Below, piece by piece: positions 16,001 through 24,466 of a DNA stretch of 64,000 bases; within the stretch, counting starts at the first letter, position 1; every line of letters starts with the position of its first letter. A program made the translations under genes and the position numbers. Under the pieces are notes generated by a model, which saw nothing but the letters and a program-made list of their open reading frames with translations, was not told the origin of the DNA and searched no databases. Source of the DNA: Streptomyces griseorubiginosus (GTDB lineage Bacteria > Actinomycetota > Actinomycetes > Streptomycetales > Streptomycetaceae); NCBI RefSeq assembly GCF_017614965.1, contig NZ_WVUG01000009.1, forward strand, positions 1 through 64,000, given 5' to 3'.

Positions 16001-17355
16001 ACGCCGCCGGGCCCGACCCCGAGTGGACCCAGCTCGAAGCGCTGTCGTTCGAGGCCGCCCGCGGTTACGCCGCCGCGGTCGGCCGGGTCGGCGACGGGCC
16101 GCGCACGTTCGTGGTCAAGGGCGCCCCGGAGACGGTCCTGCCCGCCTGCTCCGAACTGCCCTCCCACGCCTGGGACACGGCGCATTCCCTCGCCGCCGAC
16201 GGACTGCGGGTGCTGGCCGTGGCCGAACGGCGCCTCGACGACGGCGCTCAGGACGCCGACGTACTCGACGCGCCGCTCGGGGACCTGGAGTTCACCGGTC
16301 TGCTGGCGCTCGCCGACGCGCCCCGGGAGACCTCGCCCGCGCTGATCCACGGCCTGAGCGAGGCGGGCGTACGGCCGGTCATGCTCACCGGGGACCATCC
16401 GCAGACCGCCCGCAGCATCGCCGAGGACCTGGGCTGGCCGGCGGACACGGCCGTTGTCACCGGCGACGAGCTGACGGCGGCCGACCGGTCGGCCAGGGCG
16501 GCGATGCTGCGGGACGTGGGAGTCGTCGCCCGGGTCGCGCCCGAGCAGAAACTCCAGGTCATCGAGGCGTTCCGGGACGCCGGCCGGGTCGTGGCGATGG
16601 TCGGCGACGGTGCCAACGACGCCGCCGCGATCCGCGCCGCCGACATCGGCGTGGGCATCAGCGCCCGTGGCTCGGCCGCCGCCCGCAACGCCGCCGACCT
16701 GGTGCTGACCGAGGACGACTTGAGGGTGCTGATCGACGCCGTCCACGAGGGGCGGGCCCTGTGGCACAGCGTCGCCGACGCCATCGCCATCCTGATCGGC
16801 GGCAACGCGGGCGAGGTGGGCTTCGGCATCCTCGGCACCCTGCTGGGCGGCCGGGCACCCCTGTCGACCCGGCAGATGCTGCTGGTCAACCTGTTCACCG
16901 ACCTGTTCCCGGCGATGGCGGTGGCGGTCACGCCGGACGAGGAGGCGATACGGGCGACCGCGGACTCGCCGGAGGACACCTCCGACGTTCTGGGCGCGCC
17001 GCTGATCCGGCAGATCCGGCACCGGGCCGTCGGGACCACCCTGGGCGCGCTCGTCGCCTGGCTGTTCGGCCGCTTCACCCCGGGCACGGCGCGCCGCTCC
17101 AGCACCATGGCGCTGTGCGGTGTGGTCGGCACGCAGCTGGCGCAGACCCTGCTGGACCGGCGGGACAGCCCCCTGGTGCGATTCACCTCCCTGGGCTCGG
17201 CCGTCGTTCTGGTGGCCCTGATCCAGACCCCGGGCGTCAGCAACCTGTTCGGCTGCACCCCGCTCGGCCCGGTCGCCTGGGTGGGCGTCATGACGGCGAT
17301 CGCGCTCGCGCTGCTGGGCCAGCGCGTCCTCGGCCGTCGGGAGGAGCAGGGGTGA
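13099..17355 (+). CDS. Very large cation-transporting P-type ATPase, CtpI-like
   Basis: 1418 residues, about 500 longer than a normal P2-type pump. The C-terminal two-thirds has every catalytic signature: actuator TGES at about 750-753, membrane PEGLPLV near 857 (P2-type), phosphorylation motif DKTGTLT with Asp907, KGAPE near 1017, TGDHPQTA near 1096, and the hinge GDGAND at 1169-1174. The C-terminal membrane helices follow. The N-terminal about 600 residues carry an HMA-like piece (HPDVAYAYWDGGLERLVVA), hydrophobic stretches, and what looks like a second, degenerate HAD/P-domain-like region (RAGLSVVLVDDPALSD). This layout matches mycobacterial CtpI, whose ion is not settled. PEGLP favours an alkaline-earth or similar cation over soft metals. 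Confidence 0.9.
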   Translation: MVLGVLSRPAVALVGWAAVGPRLLVRGAAPAMGAAAGAAAGTARAGVRGADGAKYVARAVRASLPRGPRPWRSGARAHLALRPADPDPDLADGGREHRIRRVVEALAEHPDVAYAYWDGGLERLVVAAVEEEAGDRVVDEAVDLAARHGLTQTDEDVEDFGHPADPAGVRAAAEALGADVAGIAVGVAGYLLNLPPSPRQVTALVTLLRENPSVRGWLRDRLGRTRMDLLLAVLNAAAHGAGRTPTALVLDGALRSLQLAETVARTAAFETVHDDVVAPGRPGVAAGHSPRPPLRTSPAQEYATNASAGSLLGAVATMLVKHNGTEAAEAVLAGSPKAARYGPAAFHAVLSTTLSREGVLVRNTERLRELEMAGTVVLHPSALRDPDGEPDAWAEPVLDAARRAGLSVVLVDDPALSDITGLADRVVSRDRPLSEVVAELREEGDTVVTVARPRSADDSDVLAGLLGGDIAVALADHDSAVVWGADVLALHGLTDVWRLLTAIPAARGVGRRAQILARSGAALSGLLVAVGETRKPSRTPWPGLRHTPVDVGAAVALFSGARSALRVAATPAPHPRPRVAWHELDAEDVRSRLEGTPHEEAEPEPEPAEEPGTGHPLLAPLRWSGQLFHAVREELDDPLTPVLAVGSAAEAILGSAVDALLVVGALDLNALVGGVQRLRADQALSRLLAGQKQKARVAPPEDDAEDEPRTVDAARLRPGDIIELKTDDVVPADARLLWQDGLEVDESALTGESLPVEKQTDPTPQAAVAERTCMVFEGTTVAAGNARAVVVDTGERTEAARAVHLAARTPPAPGVQGRLQELTRRALPLTLAGGAAVTTLSLLRGTPIREAVSGGVAVAVAAVPEGLPLVATVAQLAAARRLSRRGVLVRTPRTLEALGRMDTICFDKTGTLTENRLRLARIALTDGEVLSAADATDAHTLRAAARACPRLNGGSDRPVHATDEAVLDAAGPDPEWTQLEALSFEAARGYAAAVGRVGDGPRTFVVKGAPETVLPACSELPSHAWDTAHSLAADGLRVLAVAERRLDDGAQDADVLDAPLGDLEFTGLLALADAPRETSPALIHGLSEAGVRPVMLTGDHPQTARSIAEDLGWPADTAVVTGDELTAADRSARAAMLRDVGVVARVAPEQKLQVIEAFRDAGRVVAMVGDGANDAAAIRAADIGVGISARGSAAARNAADLVLTEDDLRVLIDAVHEGRALWHSVADAIAILIGGNAGEVGFGILGTLLGGRAPLSTRQMLLVNLFTDLFPAMAVAVTPDEEAIRATADSPEDTSDVLGAPLIRQIRHRAVGTTLGALVAWLFGRFTPGTARRSSTMALCGVVGTQLAQTLLDRRDSPLVRFTSLGSAVVLVALIQTPGVSNLFGCTPLGPVAWVGVMTAIALALLGQRVLGRREEQG

Positions 17356-17477
17356 CGACCGTGGTCACAAGATGTTCGCACCATGAGTGCAGAACTCCCG
17401 CGCGTCCCCCCGAAGACGTTTGACCGGCTCTGGTTTATTGCTCGTCGGCCATGAACCGCCGCACGTCTGGGGCACGC

Positions 17478-17654
17478 ATGAATTCGAGTGAGTACGACCG
17501 TCTGCCGGTGTACGACAGTCTGGTGAGGGAGCGCGGAGACGTCGTGACGGAGACCCGGGAGGTGGCCGAGCGGGCGCAGCACCAGGCGCGGGAGGCCCTC
17601 AGCGGGCACGCCTACCCGCCGCCCGGTCACCCCCAGGGTGCCGTGGCGTCCTGA
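17478..17654 (+). CDS. Small hydrophilic protein, unknown function
   Basis: 58 residues from the ATG at 17478, with a weak GGGG site eight bases before; an ATG at 17451 would give 67. The middle is a charged helix (RERGDVVTETREVAERAQHQ) followed by a Pro/Gly-rich tail. Codon use has G/C in nearly all third positions, which supports coding. No family is recognised. It lies 122 bp after the ATPase and is convergent with the permease gene. Nothing else is seen between 17655 and 17753. Confidence 0.5.
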   Translation: MNSSEYDRLPVYDSLVRERGDVVTETREVAERAQHQAREALSGHAYPPPGHPQGAVAS

Positions 17655-17753
17655 CCTGCACGAACCGGCGGCACTGGATGGGCACGCGCACGTCGGCACC
17701 GAGCTCAGGGGCCACGTGCCGCGCCCCCGCCGGGCCGGGCTGCGACGAACTGG

Positions 17754-19139
17754 CTAGACCACCTCTTCCCGGGACTCCTCGACGCCCTGTTCGCCGCCGC
17801 CACTCGGCAGGCCGTCCGGCTCGGGGACGGAAGTCGCCTTCGCGGGAAGGTGGTTGAACAGCAGGTTCAGGGCGATCGCCGTCAGGCAGCCCGCGCTGAT
17901 CCCGCTGTCCATCACCGTCTGGAACCAGTCCGGGAACTTCTCGTACACCGTCGGCACCCCGACTGGCAGCATGCCCACCGCGACCGAGACCGCCACCACG
18001 GTGAGGTTGTGGTTGTCCTTGAAGTCCACCTGGGCCAGCGTGCGCAGACCGCTCGCGGCCACCGTCCCGAACATCACCAGACCGGCGCCGCCGAGCACCG
18101 GCGCCGGTATCGCCGCGACCACCGCGCCCAACTTGGGCAGCAGACCGAGCAGCACGAGGATGCCGCCCGCCGCGGCCACCACCCAGCGGCTGCGCACCCG
18201 GGTCATGCCGACGAGGCCGACGTTCTGCGCGTAGGCCGTGTAGGGGAAGGTGTTGAAGACGCCGCCCAGCACGGTCGACAGACCGTCGGCCCGCAGACCG
18301 TCCGCGAGGGAACGCGGCTCGACCCCGCGCCCGGTCATCTCCCCGACCGCGATCAGGTCACCGGTGGTCTCGGTCATCGTCACCAGCGCCACCACCAGCA
18401 TCGAGACGATCGCCGAGAGGTGGAACGTCGGCGCACCGAAGTGGAACGGCGTGCTGATGCCCAGCCAGTCCGCGTCGCCGACCCCGCCGAAGTCCGTGAA
18501 CCCGAAGGGGACGGCCACCGCCAGGCCCACCGCGATACCGATCAGCACCGCGATCCGGGCGAGGAACGCCGGCGCGAACCGCTGCACACCCAGCACCACC
18601 AGCAGCACGAACAGGGCCAGGCCGAGGTTCTTCGGCTCCCCGAAGTCCTTCGAACCGGCGCCGCCCGCCGCCCAGTTGCCCGCGACCGGCAGCAGCGAGA
18701 CGCCGATGATCAGGATCACCGTGCCGGTCACCAGCGGCGGGAAGAAGCGCAGCAGCCTCCCGAACACCGGCGCCAGCAGAACGATCGCGAGCCCCGCCAC
18801 GATCACCGACCCGTAGATCGCGGGCAGTCCGCCACCCGTCGTCCCGATCAGCACCATCGGCGATACCGCGGCGAACGTACAGCCCTGCATGATCGGCAGG
18901 CGCACCCCGAACCGCCAGAAGCCCACGCACTGGATGAGCGTCGCGATCCCGCACACCAGGAGGTCCGCGGTGATCAGGTACGCCAGATCCGCGGGCGACA
19001 GCTTCATCGCCCCACCCACGATCAGCGGCACCGCCACCGCGCCCGCGTACATCGCGAGCACGTGCTGCAGTCCGAAGGCGGCCAACTGCCGTACGGGCGG
19101 GACCTCGTCGACGGGATGGACGGGCGCGGGTGTGGTCAT
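17754..19139 (-). CDS. NCS2 nucleobase:cation symporter (xanthine/uracil permease)
   Basis: 461 residues from the ATG at 19139, with TGGAG upstream. It takes up purine or pyrimidine bases with a cation. About 14 membrane segments can be traced. Family marks are QHVLAMYAGAVAVPLIVGGA near residue 23, RLPIMQGCTFAAVSPM in TM3, the substrate-site helix MTETTGDLIAVGE near 264, and the NCS2 signature FNTFPYTAYAQNVGLVGMT near 295. The combination with TETTGD and FPYTAYAQNVGL is closer to xanthine/uric-acid members (UacT/PbuX-like) than to uracil permeases. It is monocistronic and divergent from nothing: the FprA-like gene upstream runs in the same direction. Confidence 0.92.
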   Translation of the reverse strand: MTTPAPVHPVDEVPPVRQLAAFGLQHVLAMYAGAVAVPLIVGGAMKLSPADLAYLITADLLVCGIATLIQCVGFWRFGVRLPIMQGCTFAAVSPMVLIGTTGGGLPAIYGSVIVAGLAIVLLAPVFGRLLRFFPPLVTGTVILIIGVSLLPVAGNWAAGGAGSKDFGEPKNLGLALFVLLVVLGVQRFAPAFLARIAVLIGIAVGLAVAVPFGFTDFGGVGDADWLGISTPFHFGAPTFHLSAIVSMLVVALVTMTETTGDLIAVGEMTGRGVEPRSLADGLRADGLSTVLGGVFNTFPYTAYAQNVGLVGMTRVRSRWVVAAAGGILVLLGLLPKLGAVVAAIPAPVLGGAGLVMFGTVAASGLRTLAQVDFKDNHNLTVVAVSVAVGMLPVGVPTVYEKFPDWFQTVMDSGISAGCLTAIALNLLFNHLPAKATSVPEPDGLPSGGGEQGVEESREEVV

Positions 19140-19263
19140 GGGGAACTCCAGGGCGGCGGAGGGGACATCCGAACAGGACGAGACCGTAAGCGGATTGAAC
19201 AGTTTGTTGATTGCCGGGGTGTTGCCGCTCTGTGTACTGCCCACCCGTCCGCGTCCGACTCCG

Positions 19264-20601
19264 CTACGACGTGCGCGCCGCCGCCAGCAGCGAGTCCCAG
19301 TCGGCCAGCTTGACCACGCCCCGCCCCAGAGAGGCCCCGAGCGCCGCCTCCGCCCGCTCGATGGCCTGCCAGCCGGCCCAGGTCACCGGCTCGACGCCCG
19401 CCACGGACAGCGCGGCCACCGGGTCGTCGGGCACGTCCTGGCGTACGAGCACGTCGGCGTCCTCGAGCAGGGAGGTCACCGTCTCCTTGGCGTCCGGCCG
19501 GTTGGTGCCGATGACCCCGGTCGGGCCCCGCTTGATCCAGCCGGCCACGTACTCGCCCGGCACGACGACGCCCTCGCGCAGCACACGTCCCGCGAGATGC
19601 GGCACCGTGCCGTCGGCCGGGTCGAACGGCAGCCCCTCCAGCGGCACTCCGCGATAGCCCACCGAGCGCAGCACCAACTGCGCCTCGACGTCCTCGAACG
19701 CGCCGGTGCCCGTCACTGTGCCGTGCCCGTCGGGAGCCGTGCGCTCGAAGCGGACGGCGCCCACGCGGCCGTCATGCGCGAGCAGTTCGACGGGGCGCAG
19801 GAAGAAGCGCAGCCGGATGCGGCGCGGGGCGTCCTGGGGCGGTACCTGGGACCAGCCGCGCAGGACCTCCACGTTGCGCCGCTGGGCCGCGGGCAGCGCG
19901 GACGGGTCGGCGCACGCCGGGTCCAGCGCCAACTCGTCCGGATCGACGACGACTTCGGCGCCGGGCAGCCCGCTCAGCTCGCGCAGCTCCTTGGTGGTGA
20001 AGCGGGCCTGGGAGGGGCCGCGCCGGCCCACCACGTGGATGTCGGTCACCCGGCTCGCAGCCAGCGCGCCGAGCGCGGCCTGCGGCATGTCGGTCGGGCT
20101 CAACTCGTCAGCGCCCCGGGCCAGCATGCGCGCGACGTCCACCGCGACATTGCCCACGCCGATGACGACCGCCGACCGCGCGCCCCGCAGGAACCCGTCG
20201 TCGGTGGCGTCCGGATGGGCGCTGTACCAGGACACGAACTGCGTCGCCGACCAGCTGCCGGGCAGGTCCTCGCCCGGAATTCCCAGGTGCCGGTCGGTCG
20301 CGGCGCCCACGCAGTACACCACCGCGTGGTACAGCTCCCGTAGCCGCGCGGTCGGCACGCCGCCGGGGCCCACCTGCACGCCGCCGAGGAATCGCACCCG
20401 CTCGTGCTCCAGGACCGTACGCAGGGTGTTCTGCAGCGACTTGATCTTCTCGTGGTCCGGTGCGACCCCGTAACGCACCAGGCCGTAGGGACAGGGGAGC
20501 CGGTCCAGGACGTCCACGAGGACCTCGGGGTCCAGCTGGGTCAGGCTCTGGGCGGTGTAGACCCCGCTCGGCCCGGAGCCGACGACGGCGACACGCAGCA
20601 C
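19264..20601 (-). CDS. FprA-like ferredoxin/adrenodoxin--NADP+ reductase
   Basis: 445 residues from the GTG at 20601, with GAGGAG eight bases upstream. FAD-binding GSGPSGVYTAQSL sits at about residue 9. The adrenodoxin-reductase signature is CPYGLVRYGVAPDHEKIKSL. The NADPH site is VVIGVGNVAVDVARML near 157 with VVGRRGPSQARFT behind it. The C-terminal GWIKRGPTGVIGTNRPDA near 378 closes over FAD. Such enzymes pass electrons from NADPH to small ferredoxins that serve P450s and other oxygenases. No P450 or ferredoxin gene lies in the window, so its partner is elsewhere. Confidence 0.93.
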   Translation of the reverse strand: MLRVAVVGSGPSGVYTAQSLTQLDPEVLVDVLDRLPCPYGLVRYGVAPDHEKIKSLQNTLRTVLEHERVRFLGGVQVGPGGVPTARLRELYHAVVYCVGAATDRHLGIPGEDLPGSWSATQFVSWYSAHPDATDDGFLRGARSAVVIGVGNVAVDVARMLARGADELSPTDMPQAALGALAASRVTDIHVVGRRGPSQARFTTKELRELSGLPGAEVVVDPDELALDPACADPSALPAAQRRNVEVLRGWSQVPPQDAPRRIRLRFFLRPVELLAHDGRVGAVRFERTAPDGHGTVTGTGAFEDVEAQLVLRSVGYRGVPLEGLPFDPADGTVPHLAGRVLREGVVVPGEYVAGWIKRGPTGVIGTNRPDAKETVTSLLEDADVLVRQDVPDDPVAALSVAGVEPVTWAGWQAIERAEAALGASLGRGVVKLADWDSLLAAARTS

Positions 20602-20737
20602 GGCGGAACTCCTCACGGCGGGAGATCGCTGACGCCCCAGCATCGCACCGCGCGTGCTCGGCTGACAGGGTGCAGGCGCGCCACACCCGTGCGTGTCCCG
20701 TTCGTATGCAAAGTGATCATGCGGTTACGTTGCGTGT

Positions 20738-21250
20738 GTGCTAGAAGCATCCTTTCTTAATCTTTCTGATCGTTGTCCGACGGACGGCGTCGTCTCCGTG
20801 TGGCCCGCGTGGGAAGTGCGGGAAGACAGGGGCAACACGTCCTGGTTCACCGTGCGGCTGGCCTTTCCCGACGGTGCCCGCGTCGACGCGCTCGCCGTGG
20901 TGAGCGAGGGATGCGTCTCCCTGGAGGACGTACGGGCCCTGCCGGCCCTCTCCCTGGACGACCTCGCGGTCCTCGCGGACTGGATCGAGGAGCCGATCTT
21001 CGAAGCGTGCGGCCTCGCACCGGAACCGGCCGGTGACCCCGGACCCGGCCGCCGGGCCCGCCCCGCCTGGCCCCGCGGCCTCGAAGGCCGCCGCCTCGTC
21101 GCCGAGGAGTACCGCGCGGCCCAGGAAGACGGCTACGACCCCGTGCTCGCGGTGATGCACGCAACCGGCCACAGCCGCCGAAAGACGCTCCGGCTGATCT
21201 CCCAGGCCCGCGACGCGGGCTACCTGACACCGGGCCACGCCCGCCGCTGA
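20738..21250 (+). CDS. DUF6214-like protein
   Basis: 170 residues from the GTG at 20738. An in-frame GTG at 20798 would remove a strikingly A/T-rich 20-codon beginning (LEASFLNLSDR), and neither start has a good ribosome site. The body has the conserved SVWPAWEVRE, then WFTVRLAFPDGARVDALAVV and LSLDDLAVLADWIEEPIFEAC seen in a Streptomyces-only family. The basic C-terminus (GYDPVLAVMHATGHSRRKTL) looks like a small helix-turn-helix. Function is unknown. It is divergent from the FprA-like gene, with 136 bp between the starts. Confidence 0.7.
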   Translation: MLEASFLNLSDRCPTDGVVSVWPAWEVREDRGNTSWFTVRLAFPDGARVDALAVVSEGCVSLEDVRALPALSLDDLAVLADWIEEPIFEACGLAPEPAGDPGPGRRARPAWPRGLEGRRLVAEEYRAAQEDGYDPVLAVMHATGHSRRKTLRLISQARDAGYLTPGHARR

Positions 21251-21277
21251 GTCCGACGGCTGAGGTGTCCTCCGGCG

Positions 21278-21943
21278 TCACAGCAGCGTGCGCATGCGGG
21301 TGATCTCCGTCGTCTGCTGGGCCACCACGTCGTCCGCCATCTCCTCGACGAGGAGGTTGTTGCCCTGGGCCTTCACGTCCGTGGCCATGGTGATCGCGCC
21401 CTCGTGATGGGTGATCATCAGGGTGAGGAAGAGCTGGTCGAAGGCCTTGCCCCGGGCCGCGCGCAGTTGACTCAGCTGGGCCTTTGTCGCCATGCCGGGC
21501 ATGGCCTCGTGGGCGTGTCCGGCGGACTTCTCCGCCTTCCCGTGCGTCGTCAACCAGCCCCGCATGGAGGCGATTTCGGGGCCCTGCGCTGCTGCGATGC
21601 GTTCCGCCAGCCGCTTCACCGATGTCGACTCCGCGCGGTCCGGGGCCAGTTCGGTCATCTCCAGTGCCTGGCGATGGTGCGCGATCATCATGCGGGCGTA
21701 CGAGACGTCCGCGGAGTTGGGTGAGTCGTCCTCGGCGCGCTGCGCGGCGGCGTCCGCGGCGGACATGGTCCGGTTCCGCTCACCCGGACCGCCCGGCACG
21801 ATCACCGAAGGCCCGTCGGCCGGGGGTGACTTGGCCTGGGACCCCGACTCACAGGCCGTCAGAGCGAGCAGGGTCAGAAGACTCAGGAGCGCCAGAGATG
21901 CCCTGGCGCCGGCCCTCCTGCCCGGTCTGTCGAAATCCTTCAT
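21278..21943 (-). CDS. DUF305 lipoprotein
   Basis: 221 residues from the ATG at 21943 (an ATG at 21976 adds 11). It has a lipoprotein signal with lipobox LLALTAC at about residue 25-31. The mature part contains two DUF305 units, each with a His pair: MMIAHHRQALEMTEL near 85 and LMITHHEGAITMATD near 175, plus the Met/His-rich GHAHEAMPGMAT between. DUF305 proteins are four-helix, ferritin-like extracytoplasmic proteins often found with copper or iron handling. The His/Met content fits metal binding, but this is inference. It is divergent from the LVIVD-repeat gene with a shared 98-bp promoter region, a pairing I recall from other Streptomyces. Confidence 0.85.
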   Translation of the reverse strand: MKDFDRPGRRAGARASLALLSLLTLLALTACESGSQAKSPPADGPSVIVPGGPGERNRTMSAADAAAQRAEDDSPNSADVSYARMMIAHHRQALEMTELAPDRAESTSVKRLAERIAAAQGPEIASMRGWLTTHGKAEKSAGHAHEAMPGMATKAQLSQLRAARGKAFDQLFLTLMITHHEGAITMATDVKAQGNNLLVEEMADDVVAQQTTEITRMRTLL

Positions 21944-22041
21944 TGCGAGTTCGTTGCCCTCTGTTGATCTGCCCATGGCAAAGACGATACTTCGGGGATG
22001 CGTGAACCGTTCCGACACGGATGGAACAAGGGAGAAAACAG

Positions 22042-23544
22042 TTGATCCTGTCCAACGCGTCCCGAACGCGGCGCAGACGTCTGGGAGTCGCCGCCACCGC
22101 GGCCGGACTCCTGGCCGCTTTGCTGACCGCGGGCCCGGCCGCCGCGACCCCCGACCCGGGGGACACGCCGGCCACCGGCAAGGCCGTGTCCAAGACCGCA
22201 CGGGAACAGGCCGCCGAGGCCATCGCGAGCGGTGAGATACCCGGCCAGGACGAGAGCGTCCACTCCGCCAACATCCAGCCCCTGGCCAACATCCCCAAGG
22301 ACGCCCTGCCCGGCACCAACTCCGACCTCGCCTTCCAGGGCAGATACGCGTTCGCCGGCAACTACGACGGCTTCCGCATCTTCGACATCGGCAACCCGAA
22401 GGCGCCGAAGACCGTCGCGCAAGTCCTGTGCCCGGGCTCGCAGAACGACATCTCCGTCTCCGGCGACCTGCTCTTCCTGTCCACCGACTCCTCGCGCAGC
22501 GACAGCAGTTGCAACAGCACCACCCAGCCCGCGACCGAGAAGTCCTCCTGGGAGGGCATGAAGGTCTTCGACATCAGCGACAAGCGCAACCCCAGATACG
22601 TCGCCGCCGTCGAGACCGCCTGCGGCTCCCACACCCACACGCTGGTGCCGCAGCGCCGTGACGTCTACGTCTACGTCTCCTCGTACTCGCCCAGCACGGC
22701 CTATCCCGACTGTCAGCCGCCGCACGACGGCATCTCGGTCATCAAGGTCCCGCGCGACCACCCCGAGAAGGCCGCGGTCGTCAGCTTCCCGGTCCTCTTC
22801 CCGGGCGACGGCCCCGACGGCGGCGGCAACCCGGGCGCGCCCACCAATCCGGGCGTCTCCAAGACCACCGGCTGCCACGACATCACCGTCCTGCCCTCGA
22901 AGGACCTGGCGGCTGGCGCCTGCATGGGCGACGGGATCCTGTTCTCCATCAAGGACCCCGAGCACCCCAAGGTCATCGACCAGGTCCAGGACAACGTCAA
23001 CTTCGCCTTCTGGCACTCCGCGACCTTCAACCAGAAGGCCAACAAGGTGGTGTTCACCGACGAGTTGGGCGGCGGCGGAGCGGCCACCTGCAACGCGGCC
23101 GTCGGCCCGAACCGCGGCGCCGACGGCATCTACGACATCGTCGGCAAGGGCGACAAGCGCAAGTTGGTCTTCCGCGGCTACTACAAGATCCCCCGCCACC
23201 AGGCCGACACCGAGAACTGCGTCGCCCACAACGGCTCGCTGATCCCGGTCAAGGGGCGGGACATCATGGTGCAGGCCTGGTACCAGGGCGGTGTCTCGGT
23301 CTGGGAGTTCACGGACTCGACGAAGCCGAAGGAGATCGCCTACTTCGAGCGCGGCCCGCTGACCACCGACGCGCTCACCGTGGGCGGCGCCTGGTCGGCG
23401 TACTACTACAACGGCCACATCTACGTGAACGACATCGCCAAGGGCCTCGACGTCCTGAAGCTCACCGACCGGCGCACGGACCCGGCCCAGCGGGTACGCC
23501 TGAGTGAGCTCAACGTCCAGTCGCAGCCGGACTACTTCGACTGA
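22042..23544 (+). CDS. Secreted LVIVD-repeat beta-propeller-like protein
   Basis: About 500 residues. I choose the TTG at 22042 because AAGGGAG lies six bases before it; the ATG at 22021 has no site. The N-terminus has an RTRRRR charge cluster, a hydrophobic core and an AAA-TP cleavage site, a Sec or Tat signal. The mature chain repeats blades of LVIVD type (GFRIFDIGNPKAPKTV, KVFDISDKRNPRYVAAVETA, LFSIKDPEHPKVIDQVQD, VSVWEFTDSTKPKEIAYFE). Several His and Cys (GSHTHTL, TTGCHDITVL, NFAFWHSATF) could bind metal. Function is unproved; it is an exported protein paired with the divergent DUF305 lipoprotein. Its last 13 bp overlap the convergent TetR gene. Confidence 0.85.
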   Translation: MILSNASRTRRRRLGVAATAAGLLAALLTAGPAAATPDPGDTPATGKAVSKTAREQAAEAIASGEIPGQDESVHSANIQPLANIPKDALPGTNSDLAFQGRYAFAGNYDGFRIFDIGNPKAPKTVAQVLCPGSQNDISVSGDLLFLSTDSSRSDSSCNSTTQPATEKSSWEGMKVFDISDKRNPRYVAAVETACGSHTHTLVPQRRDVYVYVSSYSPSTAYPDCQPPHDGISVIKVPRDHPEKAAVVSFPVLFPGDGPDGGGNPGAPTNPGVSKTTGCHDITVLPSKDLAAGACMGDGILFSIKDPEHPKVIDQVQDNVNFAFWHSATFNQKANKVVFTDELGGGGAATCNAAVGPNRGADGIYDIVGKGDKRKLVFRGYYKIPRHQADTENCVAHNGSLIPVKGRDIMVQAWYQGGVSVWEFTDSTKPKEIAYFERGPLTTDALTVGGAWSAYYYNGHIYVNDIAKGLDVLKLTDRRTDPAQRVRLSELNVQSQPDYFD

Positions 23545-24224
23545 GCGGGCGACGGGCCGGGCTCCTCGTCCGGCCCGTCCCCGGTCGCGAAGTAGCGGGA
23601 CAGATCCGTCTGGTGGGTCCCGCCGGACGCTTCCCCAGTGTCCGGCGGGACGCCCATCTCCCAGTCGAGCCGATAGCGCTTGAACAGCTCGGCCCGCAGG
23701 GTGGTGATCGGCATCGGCACATTCGGCAGGACCATCGCGTAGACGGCGCCCATCAGTTGGGAGCGGAGCATCGGATAGTCCGCGTCCTCGGAGCCGTGCC
23801 GGGCGACGGTGTCACGCAGCAGTTCGGCCAGCCGCTGCTGCTCCGGGCACTGCACGAAGCCCTCCGCCTGCAGGAGCCCGGCCATGTGCTGACGCATCAG
23901 CACCGGCCGCTCCTGGGCCAGTCCCAGGATCGCGTCGATGGCCCGCGCCATCCGCTCCCGTCCGTCCTCGGTGCGCGGCTCCCGCTCCAGCCCCTCCTCC
24001 AGCGTCCGGTGCATCAGCCGGTGCACCGCGGACTGCACCAACTGCCGCTTGCCCGGGAAGTAGTACGACACCAGGCCGCGCGCGGAACCGGCCCGGTCAG
24101 CGATGTCCGAGAGCGTCGTCGCCTCGTAGCCGCGCTCGGCCACCATCTCGACAGCCGCCTGCAGGAGCCGCTCCCGGGAACGTCTCCGCAACTCTTCATT
24201 GACCGAGGCGCTGCGCGGGGACAT
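23532..24224 (-). CDS. TetR-family transcriptional regulator
   Basis: 230 residues from the ATG at 24224. The N-terminal helix-turn-helix is RERLLQAAVEMVAERGYEAT, then TLSDIADRAGSARGLVSYYF and PGKRQLVQSA (residues 17-66), a clear TetR DNA-binding domain. The C-terminal ligand domain ends in an acidic/Pro tail. The gene overlaps the LVIVD gene by 13 bp tail to tail. A perfect 6-1-6 inverted repeat 20 bp upstream, just after a TATAGT -10 sequence on this strand, suggests autoregulation. The ligand and other targets are not visible. Confidence 0.9.
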   Translation of the reverse strand: MSPRSASVNEELRRRSRERLLQAAVEMVAERGYEATTLSDIADRAGSARGLVSYYFPGKRQLVQSAVHRLMHRTLEEGLEREPRTEDGRERMARAIDAILGLAQERPVLMRQHMAGLLQAEGFVQCPEQQRLAELLRDTVARHGSEDADYPMLRSQLMGAVYAMVLPNVPMPITTLRAELFKRYRLDWEMGVPPDTGEASGGTHQTDLSRYFATGDGPDEEPGPSPAQSK

Positions 24225-24244
24225 GCTGTAACTCCTGCGTTGAC

Positions 24245-24257
24245 TGGCTGCCAGCCA
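24245..24257. promoter_or_regulatory. Inverted repeat in the tetR promoter, likely operator
   Basis: TGGCTGCCAGCCA is TGGCTG-C-CAGCCA, perfect over both arms. It lies 20 bp ahead of the regulator start and directly downstream of a minus-strand TATAGT, so a bound dimer would cover the transcription start. Confidence 0.6.
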
Positions 24258-24466
24258 ACTATACTCAGCATGACCGGTCCGCCGCTTTCGCGGGCCTGGT
24301 CAGTGCTGCCGTCCGTCTGGGGCGACGCGGGGGATCGTCTCAGGCGGACGGTCTCTTGGCCCGATGGTTACCTCAGGCGACTTACTGGGCCTTTCGCGCA
24401 TCCGTCGCACGGCCGCCGCACCGTCCCTAGAGTGGTCACGAGTGTCGACCAGAGGAGCGTGCGGAG

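Noticed and set aside
13117-17022. A 1301-codon open frame on the minus strand opposite the P-type ATPase
   Set aside because: It is a shadow of the high-GC coding strand: Gly/Arg/Gln/Val-rich, without any domain, while the plus strand has every ATPase motif.
17850-19313. 487-codon plus-strand frame opposite the nucleobase permease
   Set aside because: Arg/His/Gln/Pro-rich antisense artefact; the permease frame is unambiguous.
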